Shown: one piece after another, positions 8,550 to 20,405 of the stretch | Layout of the letters: each line of letters opens with the position of its first letter | How positions within the stretch are numbered: position 1 is the stretch's first letter | From: an uncultured bacterium | Lineage (GTDB): Bacteria; Patescibacteriota; Gracilibacteria; Absconditabacterales; Absconditicoccaceae | Assembly (NCBI GenBank): GCA_916049765.1 | Contig: CAJZIX010000004.1 | Location: forward strand, 12,921 to 76,920 | Direction: 5' to 3' | Length of the DNA: 64,000 bases | Made by a program: the position numbers and the translations under genes | Notes under the pieces: model-generated | What the model was told of the DNA's origin: nothing | Database searches by the model: none | Seen by the model: only the letters and a program-made list of their open reading frames with translations

Positions 8550-10010
8550 TTAAGCACAGACTCTTAATGTATTCATTTTCTCTTTTGTTTCTGGATTTTC
8601 AAAGAAAGCGATCGCTTCTGCAAGTTCAGGTTTATTCTTTGCATATTCATGGATATCTATTCCTTTCTGATATGCTTCACAAGCTTGAACCAATGCTTTA
8701 GCTCCTGCTTGAGTTCCCTTTGGATGAGCATGACAACCAGCTCCCATTGTAGTAATAAAATCTACATTTCCCATCAGATCAATAAATGGTTTGAGAAGCG
8801 TAGGATTGAGCCCTCCTGAAATAATAGGACAACATGTTTTAATAGCTCTCCAACTATCATCTCTCAAAACTTCTTCATTATCTTCATCTCTCTGAACGAG
8901 CTCAATAAAGTCTTTATCTGTTTCAGGAATCGTTCCCCAAGACTGTTCAAAGATATGTCCTGTTTTTTTCATATATCTGATTCCTTCTGCAGCAGTAATA
9001 TCTTCTGCTTTATCTCCAGCCATTTTTCCTACTCCTGCAGTTCCAGTATGGATTCCAGAGGCTCCAGCGAGTCTTGCAAACTTTGAAAGCACTAGTACTG
9101 AGTATCCAATAGGGTTTTCTGGTCTAGTAAATGCACCGTGTCCAGCTCTATGGAAGTGGATGAAAACATCAGGATATTTTCTTCTCAAGGTCTGTACTGC
9201 CATCCAACCTGCGGTAGTTCCATCAATCAAAAATGCATATGATCCTGGTTCAAATCCAGCATTTCTAATCATTTCACATCTTTCAATCATAGTGTCATAA
9301 TCTGCAGCTGAGACGTTGAATGAATGAACTTTTTTGTGTCAGGTTTCTTTTACTGCTTTATCCATGGCTTCTTTTACGTGTTTTACCATTTTATCATAAG
9401 GACAAAAATCCTGATTTGCTTGAGGTTCGTCATTCTTCACGAAATCTCCACCTCCTACCCAGAAATCATAGCAGACTTCAGCATATTCAGCAGAGGTAAG
9501 TCCCATTTTTGGTTTAATAATGGTTCCAAGGATTGGTCTATTATGAACTCCTAGATAATTTCTCATGTCTGCTAGGGTATAACTTGGTCCATCATATTGT
9601 TCAAGCATTGCAGGTGGAAACCATACATCAAGCAACTTCAAAGCTTTAACTTCTTTCATACCAAAGACATTTCCTGCAATATAAGTGAGAATATTTTGCA
9701 CATTTCCTCCTCTATCAAAGAGTCTCCATGGATAAGCAATCCATACGAGTTCTTTTTCTACATCAAGTTTATAGACAAGAGCATTCATCTCTTTAGAAAA
9801 ATCTGTTTCAGTTTCTACGAGAAAATTTGTTCCTGTAGAGGATTCAGCAGCTACTTCACAAGCAGCTTGAAGAATATTGAGCTTTTTCCCAGGAATAAGA
9901 TGAAAGGCACAGAGCATGTACTGTCCGTTCTTTGGATTTGCGAGATCAAGGTTTACATAGGCAAGCTGATGATCATTTAGCGTTGCCAAAAGTTCTGTTG
10001 TGTTTGTCAT
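8550..10010 (-). CDS. Ribulose-1,5-bisphosphate carboxylase, form II/III-like
   Basis: 486 aa large-subunit-type RuBisCO, which adds CO2 to ribulose bisphosphate to give two 3-phosphoglycerates. Catalytic residues are all present: IIKPKMGL (K166 and K168), GGDFVKNDE with the lysine to be carbamylated at 192 and metal ligands D194 and E195, loop-6 GTAGVGKM with K329, plus ISGGLNP and GCHAHPKG. The numbering is close to form II enzymes. One TGA (9336-9338) encodes Gly 224. Form II/III enzymes in candidate-phylum bacteria are linked to AMP breakdown, and an AMP phosphorylase gene is 5.5 kb away here. It is followed by a lipoprotein gene on the same strand. Confidence 0.95.
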
Positions 10011-10056
10011 TTGTGTATTATAAGTATAAAGGATAAAAACTGATTAAAGTTTAGGA

Positions 10057-10530
10057 TTAGTCATAGTTATCATAATCTCAGATTTCTCCATCTCAAAAAG
10101 AGGATTCTTCATCTCAATCATCTAAATATTTGTCATAAAAGGCTTGTAAAGAAGCTTTTCTTGGAAGATAAGACTGTGTGTATGTGTTGTTTTGGTATTC
10201 AAACGCATATGGTAATAGTTCTTCTCGATCTTCTAAAAATATTTTTCGAGTTTTCTGTATATGAGCTTGCTTCCTTCGACCTCCTCTCAAAAGTTCTTCG
10301 ATAACGACTTTTAATTCCTTTTGATCCACTTTTTCAAGTTGTTCATAATCATACGCTAATCTAGAAAACATCTCAATTTCGTAACTATTCCTTTCCAATG
10401 TTTCATCTCATTTAGAACAAGGAAATGAAAAATCTTCAAATATAGAAGTTCTATATCAGTCTAAAATAGAATTTAAATCTGTATCTAAGGGTAGGAGTGA
10501 GGAAGATTCTTTTATTTTATTGGGTCCCAT
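10057..10530 (-). CDS. Hypothetical acidic-tailed protein, 157 aa
   Basis: Not recognised. ATG at 10530; six TGA codons are read as Gly, four of them in the tail. The core (EMFSRLAYDYEQLEKVDQKELKV... then KQAHIQKTRKIFLEDREELL) is helical and charged. The last 20 residues are almost entirely Asp, Glu, Gly, Ser and Tyr. There is no membrane segment. It lies 46 bp upstream of the RuBisCO gene on the same strand and could share its transcript. Confidence 0.6.
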
Positions 10531-10642
10531 TACGATATAGATTAGTAGTTAAAGTCACACTATCTAATCATACTCAGATTTTTTTATTTTGCAAATTTTC
10601 AGTCTTGATTTTTTTAAGTAAATCAATACCTTTCTTCTTATT

Positions 10643-10715
10643 GCCACAATAGCTCAATTGGCAGAGCACCGCTATCGTAAAGCGGGGGTTAAGGGTTCGA
10701 TTCCCTTTTGTGGCT
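10643..10715 (+). tRNA. tRNA-Thr (anticodon CGT)
   Basis: A cloverleaf can be drawn. The acceptor GCCACAA pairs with TTGTGGC. The anticodon arm is CCGCT-ATCGTAA-AGCGG, giving anticodon CGT. The T arm is AGGG-TTCGATT-CCCT. CCA is not encoded. Confidence 0.9.
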
Positions 10716-10759
10716 AATTATCTTGTTTTTTTGGAGGAATTTTTTAGAATTCGATTGAT

Positions 10760-10831
10760 GCCGCGATAGTTCATTCGGTAGAACGCATCCATGGTAAGGA
10801 TGAAAGACGAGTTCGAATCTCGTTCGTGGCT
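10760..10831 (+). tRNA. tRNA-Thr (anticodon GGT)
   Basis: Acceptor GCCGCGA pairs with TCGTGGC (one G-T). The anticodon arm CATCC-ATGGTAA-GGATG gives anticodon GGT. The T-loop is TTCGAAT. It lies 44 bp after the other tRNA-Thr, so the pair is probably co-transcribed. Confidence 0.9.
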
Positions 10832-10846
10832 ATGAGAAACTTTCAT

Positions 10847-10871
10847 GCTGAAATTAATCAGCTTTTTTTTT
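10847..10871 (+). terminator. Terminator after the tRNA pair
   Basis: GCTGA, AATTAA, TCAGC, then a run of eight T. It also touches the stop of the convergent gene. Confidence 0.75.
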
Positions 10872-11133
10872 ATTGAAAAGAAATTTGATTTAATTCTTCA
10901 AGAGAAAAACCTGGGGTCATTTTATGAGCAAAGGCGAGAATTTCATTTTTTTCTTTTTCGCTATTGAGAATCAGAAGTTTTTGCTCAGTTTTGATAATTT
11001 TTCCTTCAGGAGAAAGACGATAATCCTTTGTATAATTGAGAACTTTTGCGGAAATGATTAATTTTTTTTTCAATAATGCAGTAAGGAGTTGTCTGAGTTT
11101 TTTTCACTCATTTGGAACGGCAAAAAATAACAT
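10870..11133 (-). CDS. Small protein resembling CutA1
   Basis: 87 aa. The pattern MLFFAVPNEGKKLRQLLTALLKKKLIISAKVLNY, an EGKI turn, TEQKLLIL and a C-terminal FSLEELNQISF follows the outline of CutA1 (divalent-cation tolerance) proteins: enzyme-like start, LAAC-type strand, W/EGK turn, E-LLI strand, then a PEI-type end. The conserved Cys and the HPYEVPE motif are not present, so the match is structural guesswork. One TGA as Gly near the start. It lies 46 bp downstream of tyrS on the same strand. Confidence 0.45.
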
Positions 11134-11179
11134 ATTTACTAATTTATCATATTAAATTTGAGGTTCATTGGAAAACTTG

Positions 11180-12466
11180 TTAAAACTGAGCGATTGCGAA
11201 CTTTTTCCCTTTCTTTAGGAGTAAAACATTATTTACGGCATCAGCTTTTGAAAAGGTCTGTGCAATATCGCTTACTTTCTGCTCATTGACTGAGATTGCA
11301 CCCTGCTGGATCAGCTTTTTCGCTTCTCCATTGGATTCTGCAAGTCCTGATTGCACCAAAAGCTCCAAAATTCTGATTTCATCATTTTCAAGCTTAGCTC
11401 CTCAGGTTTTGTGAGCGAGGGCTTTGATTTCCTCTGCAGACATTGCCTTGAGTAAGGTGAGCTTATCTCCAGTTCCAAAAAGGAATTCTGAAATCTTTTC
11501 CGCTTGTTCGCTTGCCTCTTTTCCGAAGAGTACTTGAATTACATACTTTGCAAGCTGCTTCTGACCGTATCTGAGTTCAGGTTTTTCTTGATGCTGTGCA
11601 ATAATCGCTTCAATCTCTGGAATCTCTAGCAGGGTAAAGGCTCTCAAATACTTTTCCACATCAGCATCTGCAGTATTGATGAAGTATTGGTAGACGAAAT
11701 AAGGAGAATTTTTGGTCTGATCAAGCCAAATCGCGTTTCCTTCAGATTTTCCAAACTTTTTCCCGCTAGAATCCATCATCAAAGGAATCGTCATCACATA
11801 ACTTTCGGCTTCTCCTTCAGTTTTTTTTCTGAGCATTTCGGTTCCGGTAACCATATTTCCTCGCTGGTCAGAACCTCCGATTTGAAGCTTCACACCGTTG
11901 TTTTCGTAGAGATGTACGAAATCATTCCCCTGCAACAGCATATAGCTAAACTCGGTATAACTAATCCCAGATTCAGGGTTCTCCATTCTCTTTTTTACAG
12001 ATTCTTTGCTCAGCATGGTATTGATAGTGATATATTTCCCCACCGTGCGATACCAGTCAAAAACCGTATAATCCTTGTAGAAATCATAATTATTCACAAC
12101 TTCAAACTGAAAGTCCTTTCCTGTCAGTTTTTTTAAATTTTCCAAAATCTGACCGACTTGCACGGTAATCGCCTCTTGATTATGTCTAAGTTCTTCAAGC
12201 CCAAGGAAAGCTCTAGCTTCAGTTTTCCCTGTTGGATCGCCGATCATTCAGGTCGCACCTCCAATCAGCATTACGAAGGTATTGCCTCTTTTCATGAAAT
12301 TCACCGCAGCCATAAAGGTCAAGAAATGTCCCAGATGAAGCGAATCTGCCGTAGGATCATAGCCACAATAGAACTTTTCACCTCCCTTTTCATACAAATC
12401 AAAAAAGTTTTCGTTGGTCATTTGGTAGAGTAAGCCACGGGCTTCAAGTTCTTCTCTGAGCTTCAT
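11180..12466 (-). CDS. tyrS: Tyrosyl-tRNA synthetase
   Basis: 428 aa class I synthetase charging tRNA-Tyr. The N-terminal catalytic domain has FYCGYDPTADSLHLGHFLT (HIGH-type HLGH) and MIGDPTGKTEAR. GSDQRGNMVTG follows in the tyrosine pocket region, and KFGKSEGNAIWLD is the KMSKS-type loop. The C-terminal S4-like RNA-binding domain is ILELLVQSGLAESNGEAKKLIQQGA. Length is normal for bacterial TyrRS. The gene is cut into three pieces only if TGA is read as stop; two TGAs fall at Gly 74 before MIGDPTG and in the linker before the S4 domain. Confidence 0.96.
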
Positions 12467-12545
12467 TAATTTTGAAAAAAGAAATAAATTTGAATGAAGT
12501 ATAGTATTTCTCCTCTGAATTGCAAAAGAAAAAGTTTCCGATTTT

Positions 12546-12573
12546 TTGACAAATGAGGAAGTTTAATTATACT
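12546..12573 (+). promoter_or_regulatory. Promoter of the 967-aa protein gene
   Basis: TTGACA (12546-12551), 16 bp, TATACT (12568-12573), 32 bp before the ATG at 12606. Confidence 0.7.
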
Positions 12574-12605
12574 TGGGTAGGATTTAATTGAGAAGAAATT
12601 TTTGT

Positions 12606-15509
12606 ATGCCTGAGAAACTTCATACTATAGAGAATTCCAAATCTAATGTTCGTGTGACAGTAGAAAAATTTCATGATAACAAATGATTATTAGATCAAAA
12701 AAATAAAGTTTATGAAGTCATAAAGAAAGAGGGGCCTTTAGCTGAATTTATGGATAAATACTTAAGGGTTAAAAAAAGAATTTCTCATGAAAATAGTAAA
12801 AGAGTTAGAGCTATCGAATTGTGGGGTGATGGTAAGATATTAAAAAATGAGTGGAATATTTTTTGATCGAAATGGGCAAAAGAACTCGATAAGTTTGAGA
12901 ATATAAAGCGAGAAAATTCGGATCTTTTTCATCAAATCTTAGCTCGTATGGAGGATGAATTTTTACAGTTACAAAAAAAAGAAGAAGAGGCAAAAACTAT
13001 TGAATTTAAAAGACAGTCTCTTTCTACTTTTATTAAAAAGTACCCTATTTTCAAGAATGTAGAAAATAAAGTAAATGCTAGTTTTGAAGAGAATCCAGAA
13101 CTTTTTTCCCAGTTTTTAGGAGATGTGAAGGCAATTGGGGACAATTCCCTTATTATAAAAAGAAATCATGACGGTTTTCAATGATTTCAAAACATGTTTC
13201 TTGATTGCTTAAATAAAAAGGATCTCAGTGCTAAAAATTTTGAAGAACTTTATAAACAATGGAAAAATTTCCAATACGAAGAATGGAGAAAGGAAAAAAA
13301 TACAGAAAGGACTTTCATAAAGAGAGAAAAATTTATAGCGAGGTACATTCAAGAAAATCCAAGTTTTTCTACGGAAGAAATCGAAAATCAATTAGATCAG
13401 ATACAAAAAATAGGAACTCTGACTGTTGAAGTTTTTCTTGATGATGTATTATGAAATGAGAGATATAAAAAATTGAGTATGCAACAGTCTATTTTAGATC
13501 TTTTTTCTCAGTGGGAAGATGAAAAAATTAATGAGATATGACTAAACATAAAATCTTGGGGCGATTATCATGTAATGCTTAAGAAAGCGAGAGATAATGG
13601 TAATACAGCTAAAAAATTGACACAAAAAGAAAAACTGGGAATAAATATAAAATGAAAAACAATAGAGCAACTTACATATGAGTTCGGTGTATTGGATGAT
13701 AAATGGCAAAATAAAGATAAACAAGAGTCGTGAATGTTGAATACTGAACAGTTGATCTGTTCTGCTTTTGTAAATTTTGATTCTCAGGATGAAAAAGAAT
13801 TCTTTCATAGAATTCAAAGTATTGGTAGAATCTATTTTTCAAAAAATACGAATGAGGAAAGAAGAGATGTTGTGCTAGATGGATTACGATGACCATGGAC
13901 ACAGGCTATCCTTATTGTATTAAGAAATAAGGCCCAACAATGAAACGCTGATTTAAAAAGAATATTACCTCACATTGATTTTATATTAAAAAATCATAAA
14001 GATTATTCAGAAAAAGCAAAAAAATGTGTGATACAATTGGAAAAAGATTATGTTGCTTGAGAGTTTGACTACGATAACATAGGACCGGTAGGTGAACCTA
14101 GAAAAGAAGTAGTGGTAAACGGAAAATGAAGAAAAGTATATGATAAAACAGGAGAAAATAAAAGTATAGCTGATATGTATTCTAATCTTCATACCAATAA
14201 ACATCTTGATCATTCTCTAAAAGAGCTTTCAGATGAGGATATTGATATTTCTATTCCGAGAAACAATTATCTTGAAGCGATAAAAAAATTTCTTTCTGTC
14301 CAAAATCTTCCTGATGAGCTTAAATTTGATGCATGACTTGCAGAAAAAATACTTGATAATACTTGAAAGGGGGAACTGTTTGAAGAAATTCAGCAACTTC
14401 GAAAAAATAGTCAAACAAGGGCGGAATTAATACAGCAACAAAGAGCCATGATGCAGGAATTAATTCTCAATCAGGCCGGAGTTTCAGCAATTAATGTCGG
14501 GAAATTGCTTTTTCAAAACTTTGGGATACATGTGACTTTTTCAACTATGAAAAAAGATCAATTTGGACAGGATTATTTTGAATGTTTTGATAGTAGAAAT
14601 CCTAATCTTACTTATACCTTTAACCCTGTTACCTGAAATCTTGGTTTACAGACCATAAGATGATTAGATCAACAATCAAAAAAAATCAGTCTTAATCCTG
14701 ATAAAGAAGATTTTTTGGCAAAAATTCCTACGTATTATGATCTAATTAATCAGGCTGTAGATGTTAATGCATACCTACCAAAACAAAGACTTAATACTGA
14801 AGAGGAGCTCAACGATGCTTTGGTTCATGGATTACAAGATAAAATCAATTATCAGGTTGGAGAAATTGAATCAGCAACCATTGCTCAAAATATTGAAAAA
14901 AAACAAAAAAAAGATATGATTTTTTTCCTTGTAAAGAAGCTTCTTTCAGTAGATAAGAAGAAGGAACTGACTTTTCAAGAACATAAAGCTTTCTATGAAA
15001 TACTTGTTCCTCTTCTCAATACTCTTGAAAAAGCAAATTCTCAAGAGCTAACAGAACTGGAAAAATTTCTGCAAAGTATAGAGAATTATATAAATCAGAA
15101 TGCTTCAGCTGGTGAGGGGGCTTCTCAGAAAGAACTTGATGATAATCCTATTCTTATGGTACTTGCCAAAAAGGAGGTTCAGAAACTTCTCCAAGAAAAG
15201 GGAAATACCCATCATAAATCAGAATTTGCTCTTGGAATCCTCTTTCAGATGTTGGAAAAGAATCCAGAAGGATCAAATTGAAGTTTAGAGAATAAGCTTC
15301 TTGATGTTGATAAGATTGCCTTTTTAAATCATACAACAGGAAAAACTGAATTAGAAAAAAATAAACAATACTGATCTCGATATAGGAAAACGGTTAATAT
15401 GATTAAACTTAACTATAATAAAATTGCTGAATCTCAAGATAAACTACAATGTGAATCTGATTGTAAGTTGATTGAACAACAAATATGAGATATGGTAATG
15501 GTGAATTAG
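12606..15509 (+). CDS. Large hypothetical protein, 967 aa
   Basis: Not recognised. A single open frame with about 18 TGA codons as Gly runs from ATG 12606 to TAG. It is rich in Lys, Glu, Asn and Gln, with long helical or coiled-coil stretches (residues about 100-320 and 560-640) and no clear signal peptide or membrane helix, so it is probably cytoplasmic or structural. Repeated themes such as FLDDVLG and EFIKREKFIARYIQENPSF suggest internal duplication of helical units in the first third. Around residue 640 there is a more globular part (ELILNQAGVSAINVGKLL, FSTMKKDQFGQDYFECFD). It has its own promoter and precedes the AMP phosphorylase gene by 28 bp. Confidence 0.75.
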
Positions 15510-15537
15510 ATTTTACTTCTTTATAAATAAAAAATCA

Positions 15538-17049
15538 ATGGAAATATTTAGTGCAAAAATTGTTCCTTTAAATGTTGTAAATGGAGATGGAATTATTGCA
15601 ATCCTCAACGCAGAGCAAGCTTCTCAATATGGTATCACACAGCATGATAAAATTTCACTCATCAGAAAAGGTGAAGAGTATGTCGTAGATGTTGCTCTTT
15701 CCAGTGAATATGTGGAACCATGAACTATTGGTGCGACGACAGAACTGCTCGAAAATTATCCTATTATGCCATGAGATAATGTTCTCGTTTCTTTTATGAG
15801 GAATAATCCGCTTTCTTTGCAGGCAATTAGGAAAAAACTGCTCGGAGAGAAAATTACGAACGAAGAGATTGATGCGATCGTGGAAGATATTCAGAATAAT
15901 AAACTTTCTGATCTTCAACTTGCTTATTATACAGCAACGAGCTTTTTTTATAAATCTGATCCTGAAGAACTTGCTTATACAACAAAAGCAACTGCTTATA
16001 CGTGAGATATGTATCGTTTCCCAGGTATAGTAGCGAGTAAATACTGTATCGGTGGGGTTTCTGGAAACGAAACAACTATGATTTTGGTACCACTTCTTGC
16101 TTCGCTTGGGATCGTAATGCCAAAAACCTTTTCTAAGTCGATTACCTCTCCAGCTGCGACCTGAGAGTGTGTAGAAGTTTTGATGAGAAGTGAATTGAAA
16201 AAATCTGAGATCATTAGGTTAGTAGAAAAATATGGATGTTGCCTTGCTTGGAATTGAAATTTGAATCTTGCTCCTGCAAATGATAGGATTATTAAGGTTT
16301 CTGCTCCTCTCGGGATGGAACCGTATGCGAGGATGATTTCTAGTATTATGGCGAAGAATTATGCAATGGGTATTAATCATTGCTTGATTGATATTCCTGT
16401 TGGGCAGACCGCTAAAGTGAATAATCAGGAAGATGCTAAAAGAATTGCTCAGCATTTTAAAAATATCGGAACCTCACTTGGAATTAAAACAGAAGTTGCG
16501 ATAACAAAAGCTGAACAGCCGATTGGAAACGGAATCGGTGCGGTTTTGCAGGTGAGAGAAGTTTTGAGAGTACTCCAGCAACATGCGTTAAGAGCTTCTG
16601 ATTTAGAAGAGAAGGCGTTGGATTTGGCTGCACAACTCCTCGTACTTTGTGGAAAGGATGAAAATTATGAGAAAGCGTATACGCTCGCAAAAAAAACTCT
16701 CCAGAACGGAGAAGCTCGAAAAAAGATGCAGGAAATTATTTCTGCACAAGAAGGAAATCCTGATGTAGATTCAGAAGGATTGGTCTTGGGAATTCAGACT
16801 TTTGATATTGTGAGTGAATGTGATGGAAAAGTAGAAGCAATTGATATGAAATATCTCAATATGCTTGCTAGAACGCTTGGTGCTCCGTGAGATGCAACTG
16901 CTTGAATTTTCTTGCATAAGAAACTATACGATACAGTACATAGATGAGAAATCCTATTTTCGTTTTATGCAAGTTCAGAGAATAAACTCCAAATGGCAAA
17001 AGAGTTGGTAGAAGAAAAATCTGCGTATACGATAACGCTAAATCCTTAA
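15538..17049 (+). CDS. deoA: AMP phosphorylase (archaeal DeoA type)
   Basis: 503 aa. Enzymes of this family split AMP with phosphate to adenine and ribose-1,5-bisphosphate. The extra N-terminal domain (about residues 1-85, with [15 protein letters not shown]) distinguishes it from bacterial thymidine phosphorylase. The core shows [38 protein letters not shown] (phosphate and ribose site), [12 protein letters not shown] and [14 protein letters not shown]. The C-terminal barrel domain ends [20 protein letters not shown]. Several TGAs are read as Gly. In the archaeal route the product is isomerised and fixed by form III RuBisCO; a RuBisCO is encoded at 8550-10010, but the isomerase gene is not in this window. 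Confidence 0.93.
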
Positions 17050-17210
17050 TTTTCTATGAGAAAATGAAATTTTTAAAAGAGAATTTTGAGAGATTTTCTC
17101 TTGATTTTCTCTTAATTTTTCCTATCAAAGAGAGGAGAAAAGTTTTTTCATTTTTTGTTGAATAAAAAAAAGATTAAATTAGAATTTTATTCCCTTATTG
17201 TTTGTTATTT
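17050..17210. other. Intergenic, hairpin-rich AT sequence
   Basis: Contains overlapping inverted GAGAAAA/TTTTCTC tracts (about 17055-17150) that could fold as a terminator after deoA. No gene seen. Confidence 0.4.
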
Positions 17211-19325
17211 ATGAAACCAGTGTTTAGTTCTTTAGAATATCTTGATCCAGAAAAGGTATATTCTTTTAGTGATCAACTGGAAAATGATATTGGTATCGAG
17301 GTATATATTCAAATTCATAGTGATAAATTTGTAGATTATCAAAAAGAGATTTTTCAGGAGTTCGTAGCAGATTTTGTAGATCAAGTAAAAAGTACGGCAC
17401 TTTCTTCGAAAGATGTCGAAGAGCTTCTCGAAAAACATCTTCAGAATTTAAACACAAAACTTCAGTCTTTTGCAGATAAACTTCGTGATGTCCCAAAATG
17501 CGATCTGAGGGGATATGTTCAAATTATTCTGGATGAGGGGGTAAAAACTTGGATGATTGGAAAAACAACTTTGCTTATTTTTCGTGGAAATAAGCTTTAT
17601 TCTTTACTTGAAAACTCTTTTCAAGAGCAATCAAATGTGGACCAGTTTTCTGATTTTATAGGTTGAGAATTGGAAAGATGAGATGTTTTTCTCTATGCAG
17701 GAACGAAACTTTCTGAGGTTTTAGACCAGAATGATTATGCCGAGATTGAAACTATTTTAGCTAAAGAAAATGCGGGAGCGGTATTAGATTATTTGGATGA
17801 TCTTTTTGCTTCTAGAATAGAAAAACAATATATCTGATTTTTGTGATCTTTTAGTATTACTGGTATAGAGTTTTCTGCTCCTCATTCCGGAAAAATCGGT
17901 TCTTTAGCCTCAAAATATACTTCCAAACTTTGAGGAAAAATTGCATCAAAGGTGGATCTCATGAAATGGAAATATACAACAAAAAAAATCATTAAGGGGA
18001 ATAATTATTATCTGATGGTTGGAGTACTAACTTTAGCAGTACTTTTCCTTTCTTTTTCAATTTTAGCTCAATTAAGATCGGCTAAAAAAAATCAGATTAC
18101 TTTCCAGACTTCAACTGGAGCAACAGTTCTTTTAACGATAGATGATATTAAGAGAGATATTGCGAGCTTTAAAGAGCTTGATCCTTCTTCTGATGAGAAA
18201 TCTTTGAAATATAGCGAAATTCTTCAAAAATTGAGTTTGATTGAACAAAAGGGTATTCGGCAAGAAGATACTGCTACTCTGAAAAAAATGTTAAATCAGG
18301 ATTATGAAAAAGGTTTCATGGTAAGGACGATTTCTGATTTAGCACAGTTTGATGATGAAAAAACAGGTAGGAAGACTGCTATTCTTACTTTTAATGCTTC
18401 AGAAAAAAATAAACTTTGAGCGCCTGTTAGTGTAAATGTAGATTCCGCTATTAACGTTGCAGGAGAAAAATCAGCATTGATTGGTGTTGTTAATGATGCT
18501 ACAAGAGGAAGTCTAGTAGAATATAATCTTTGATGAGTAGCGAAAGAGTGTTCTTCAAGTATCAGTAAAAAAGGGCTTTTTTGCTATACAGAGGGAGGAG
18601 ATCTTTTCTATGTAGGAAAACTTGGAATAGAGCCAATGGAAGTTGTTGATAATGATTGGGCGACAAAAACTATTTGAGGTATTGGAGTTTTTGGAAGAAA
18701 CAATTTTTATCTTTTCCAGGCTAATCCGAATAATATTGGTGCTGCATTATTGACAAGATATCGTAATGTTGCAGGATCGGAATCAAAATATCAGAATGCT
18801 TCTAACTATACAATTTTAGCGGGTTCTGGTGCTAATTTACCTCAGCAGCTTGGAGGTTTTGCAATTGATGGAAACTTCTTAGCATGGGGAGCTGGAAAAA
18901 TGTATCAATTTCGAAGGGCTTCTAATATAGGAAGTGCTTTGGATTATCGTGAAGTTCCAATGCTTTGAGGAGATAAATCTTCTTCTAGTTATTCAAATAA
19001 TGTAAAAATTATAGCAACAGCAAGTTCTCCATTTGTTTATCTTTTTGACAAAGAGAATCAGACTTTTACGGTTTATGAATCAAGTCCAACAAAAACACAT
19101 GAGAATTATAAAACCAGTTTTAAACTCTATTATATGTTTAGGTTTAAGTTTGATTTATCTGCAAAGAATAATCGTATCATAGACGTTACGATTCCTGAGA
19201 ATACTGGAGATAGACCAGAACTTTATTTGCTTAGTAGTGAAGGAGTGAATAAGATCAATCTTTATGATTTTATTGATAGTCTTAAAAATAATAAAAACCT
19301 GAAAGCAGTGAGTGAAGCAGAGTAA
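17211..19325 (+). CDS. Membrane protein with phosphatase-like N-terminus and extracytoplasmic domain
   Basis: 704 aa. The N-terminal 230 residues (LLIFRGNKLYSLLEN, ELERGDVFLYAGTKLSEVL) resemble a degenerate PP2C-like fold found in some candidate-phylum membrane proteins. I see no complete set of metal-binding aspartates. One transmembrane helix lies at about residues 265-290 (YLMVGVLTLAVLFLSFSIL). The outer part is about 410 residues with a beta-rich tail (FYLFQANPN, FVYLFDKENQTFTVYE, PELYLLSSEGVNKINLYDF) of beta-propeller look. ATG 17211 is preferred over a TTG three codons upstream. It is followed by two secreted paralogs and may work with them at the envelope. Function unknown. Confidence 0.7.
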
Positions 19326-19360
19326 ACTTTTAGAGCTTTATTTTGATAAGTTAAAAGAAG

Positions 19361-20380
19361 ATGAACAGAAGAATTCAAATACTTTTGATCCTTCTTGTTG
19401 TCTTCTTTTTTTGAATTGGGATTTGTTGGAAACGAACTGATATTCAGAAGCTTTTTGTTGTTTATGCTCCTGCTGAGTTTTCAGAAAGTGCATTGCATGA
19501 AAGTGGTAATTCTCAGAATTTAGATCAGATTTTATCTTTTACAACGGGAATAAGGCTTGATGATCTTCCATGAGAAAGATTAGCTTATGATGAAGCTGAA
19601 CGCTACTTGATCAAAAATCTTCCGGTATGTCTCTCTCCCTTACAAGCTTTTACGCCAATTAAGATACAAGAAGTCGTAAAAAATTGTACTTCTAAGGAAA
19701 AAAAAGGGCAAGTTCCTGATGGTTTAGGAGGAGCTTGTGCAAGCCGATTCCGCTATGATCCCCAAAGAAAAGAAATTTATGAAATGAACTGATGCTATCG
19801 TCCAATGTCTCCATGAGATAGTGATTATGAAGAATCGTATACCTGGCTGTATCTTTGTCAACAAGAGCAGAAAGGAGAAGATTCCCCAATTTTCTGAACA
19901 AAATTTGATGATCAAAATTATTTTCAAACAGCGAAAAAGGAAGTGTTTAGAGCTCCAATTTCCTTTACAGCACTTAAAAAAGCTTTAGGAGGTGGTTTAT
20001 TACTTGCTTCTGATGATGGAAGATTTGATATCCCTTCTCTCTATTGCCTTGATCATGATCCTGATTGTGAAAAGTTATTGAGTGTTGGTTCTTGGAGTGA
20101 TGATGAGTGAAATTATTTCGCAGCAGGGATAAGAGATTGGAATTATTATGAATACAAACATATTTTCTATGCGATCAATGGAAAACTTTATGATCCGGGG
20201 ATTCAAGAAGAAAATCACTTACGAGAATGAAAACCTTACTCTTCCAGATGGCTTTTTGGAGGCTTTCAAAATTGAAAACTTATTGTAAAAAAGATTAAAA
20301 ATCTGACTTTTGATCTTAGTAATCAAGAAAATCCACATCCAGCAAAGTACATTTTAGAAACTTGTGAGATTGATCTGTAG
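19361..20380 (+). CDS. Secreted/anchored protein, paralog 1 of a tandem pair
   Basis: 339 aa. An N-terminal hydrophobic helix (residues 5-25) acts as signal or anchor. At about residues 106-127 it reads VVKNCTSKEKKGQ followed by PDGLGGAC, then ASLYC-like LYCLDHDPDC and SVGSWSDDEGNYFAAG. The protein ends LETCEIDL. Several paired cysteines suggest disulfides outside the membrane. Twelve or so TGAs are read as Gly. The downstream gene repeats this architecture motif for motif, so they arose by duplication. I know no family for it. Confidence 0.7.
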
Positions 20381-20405
20381 TTTTATTTTCTTACTCATAA
20401 TTCTT

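Noticed and set aside
11180..12466. tyrS and many other genes appearing as several short pieces, as if frameshifted pseudogenes
   Set aside because: Pieces are in one frame and separated only by TGA; code 25 restores intact, motif-complete genes.
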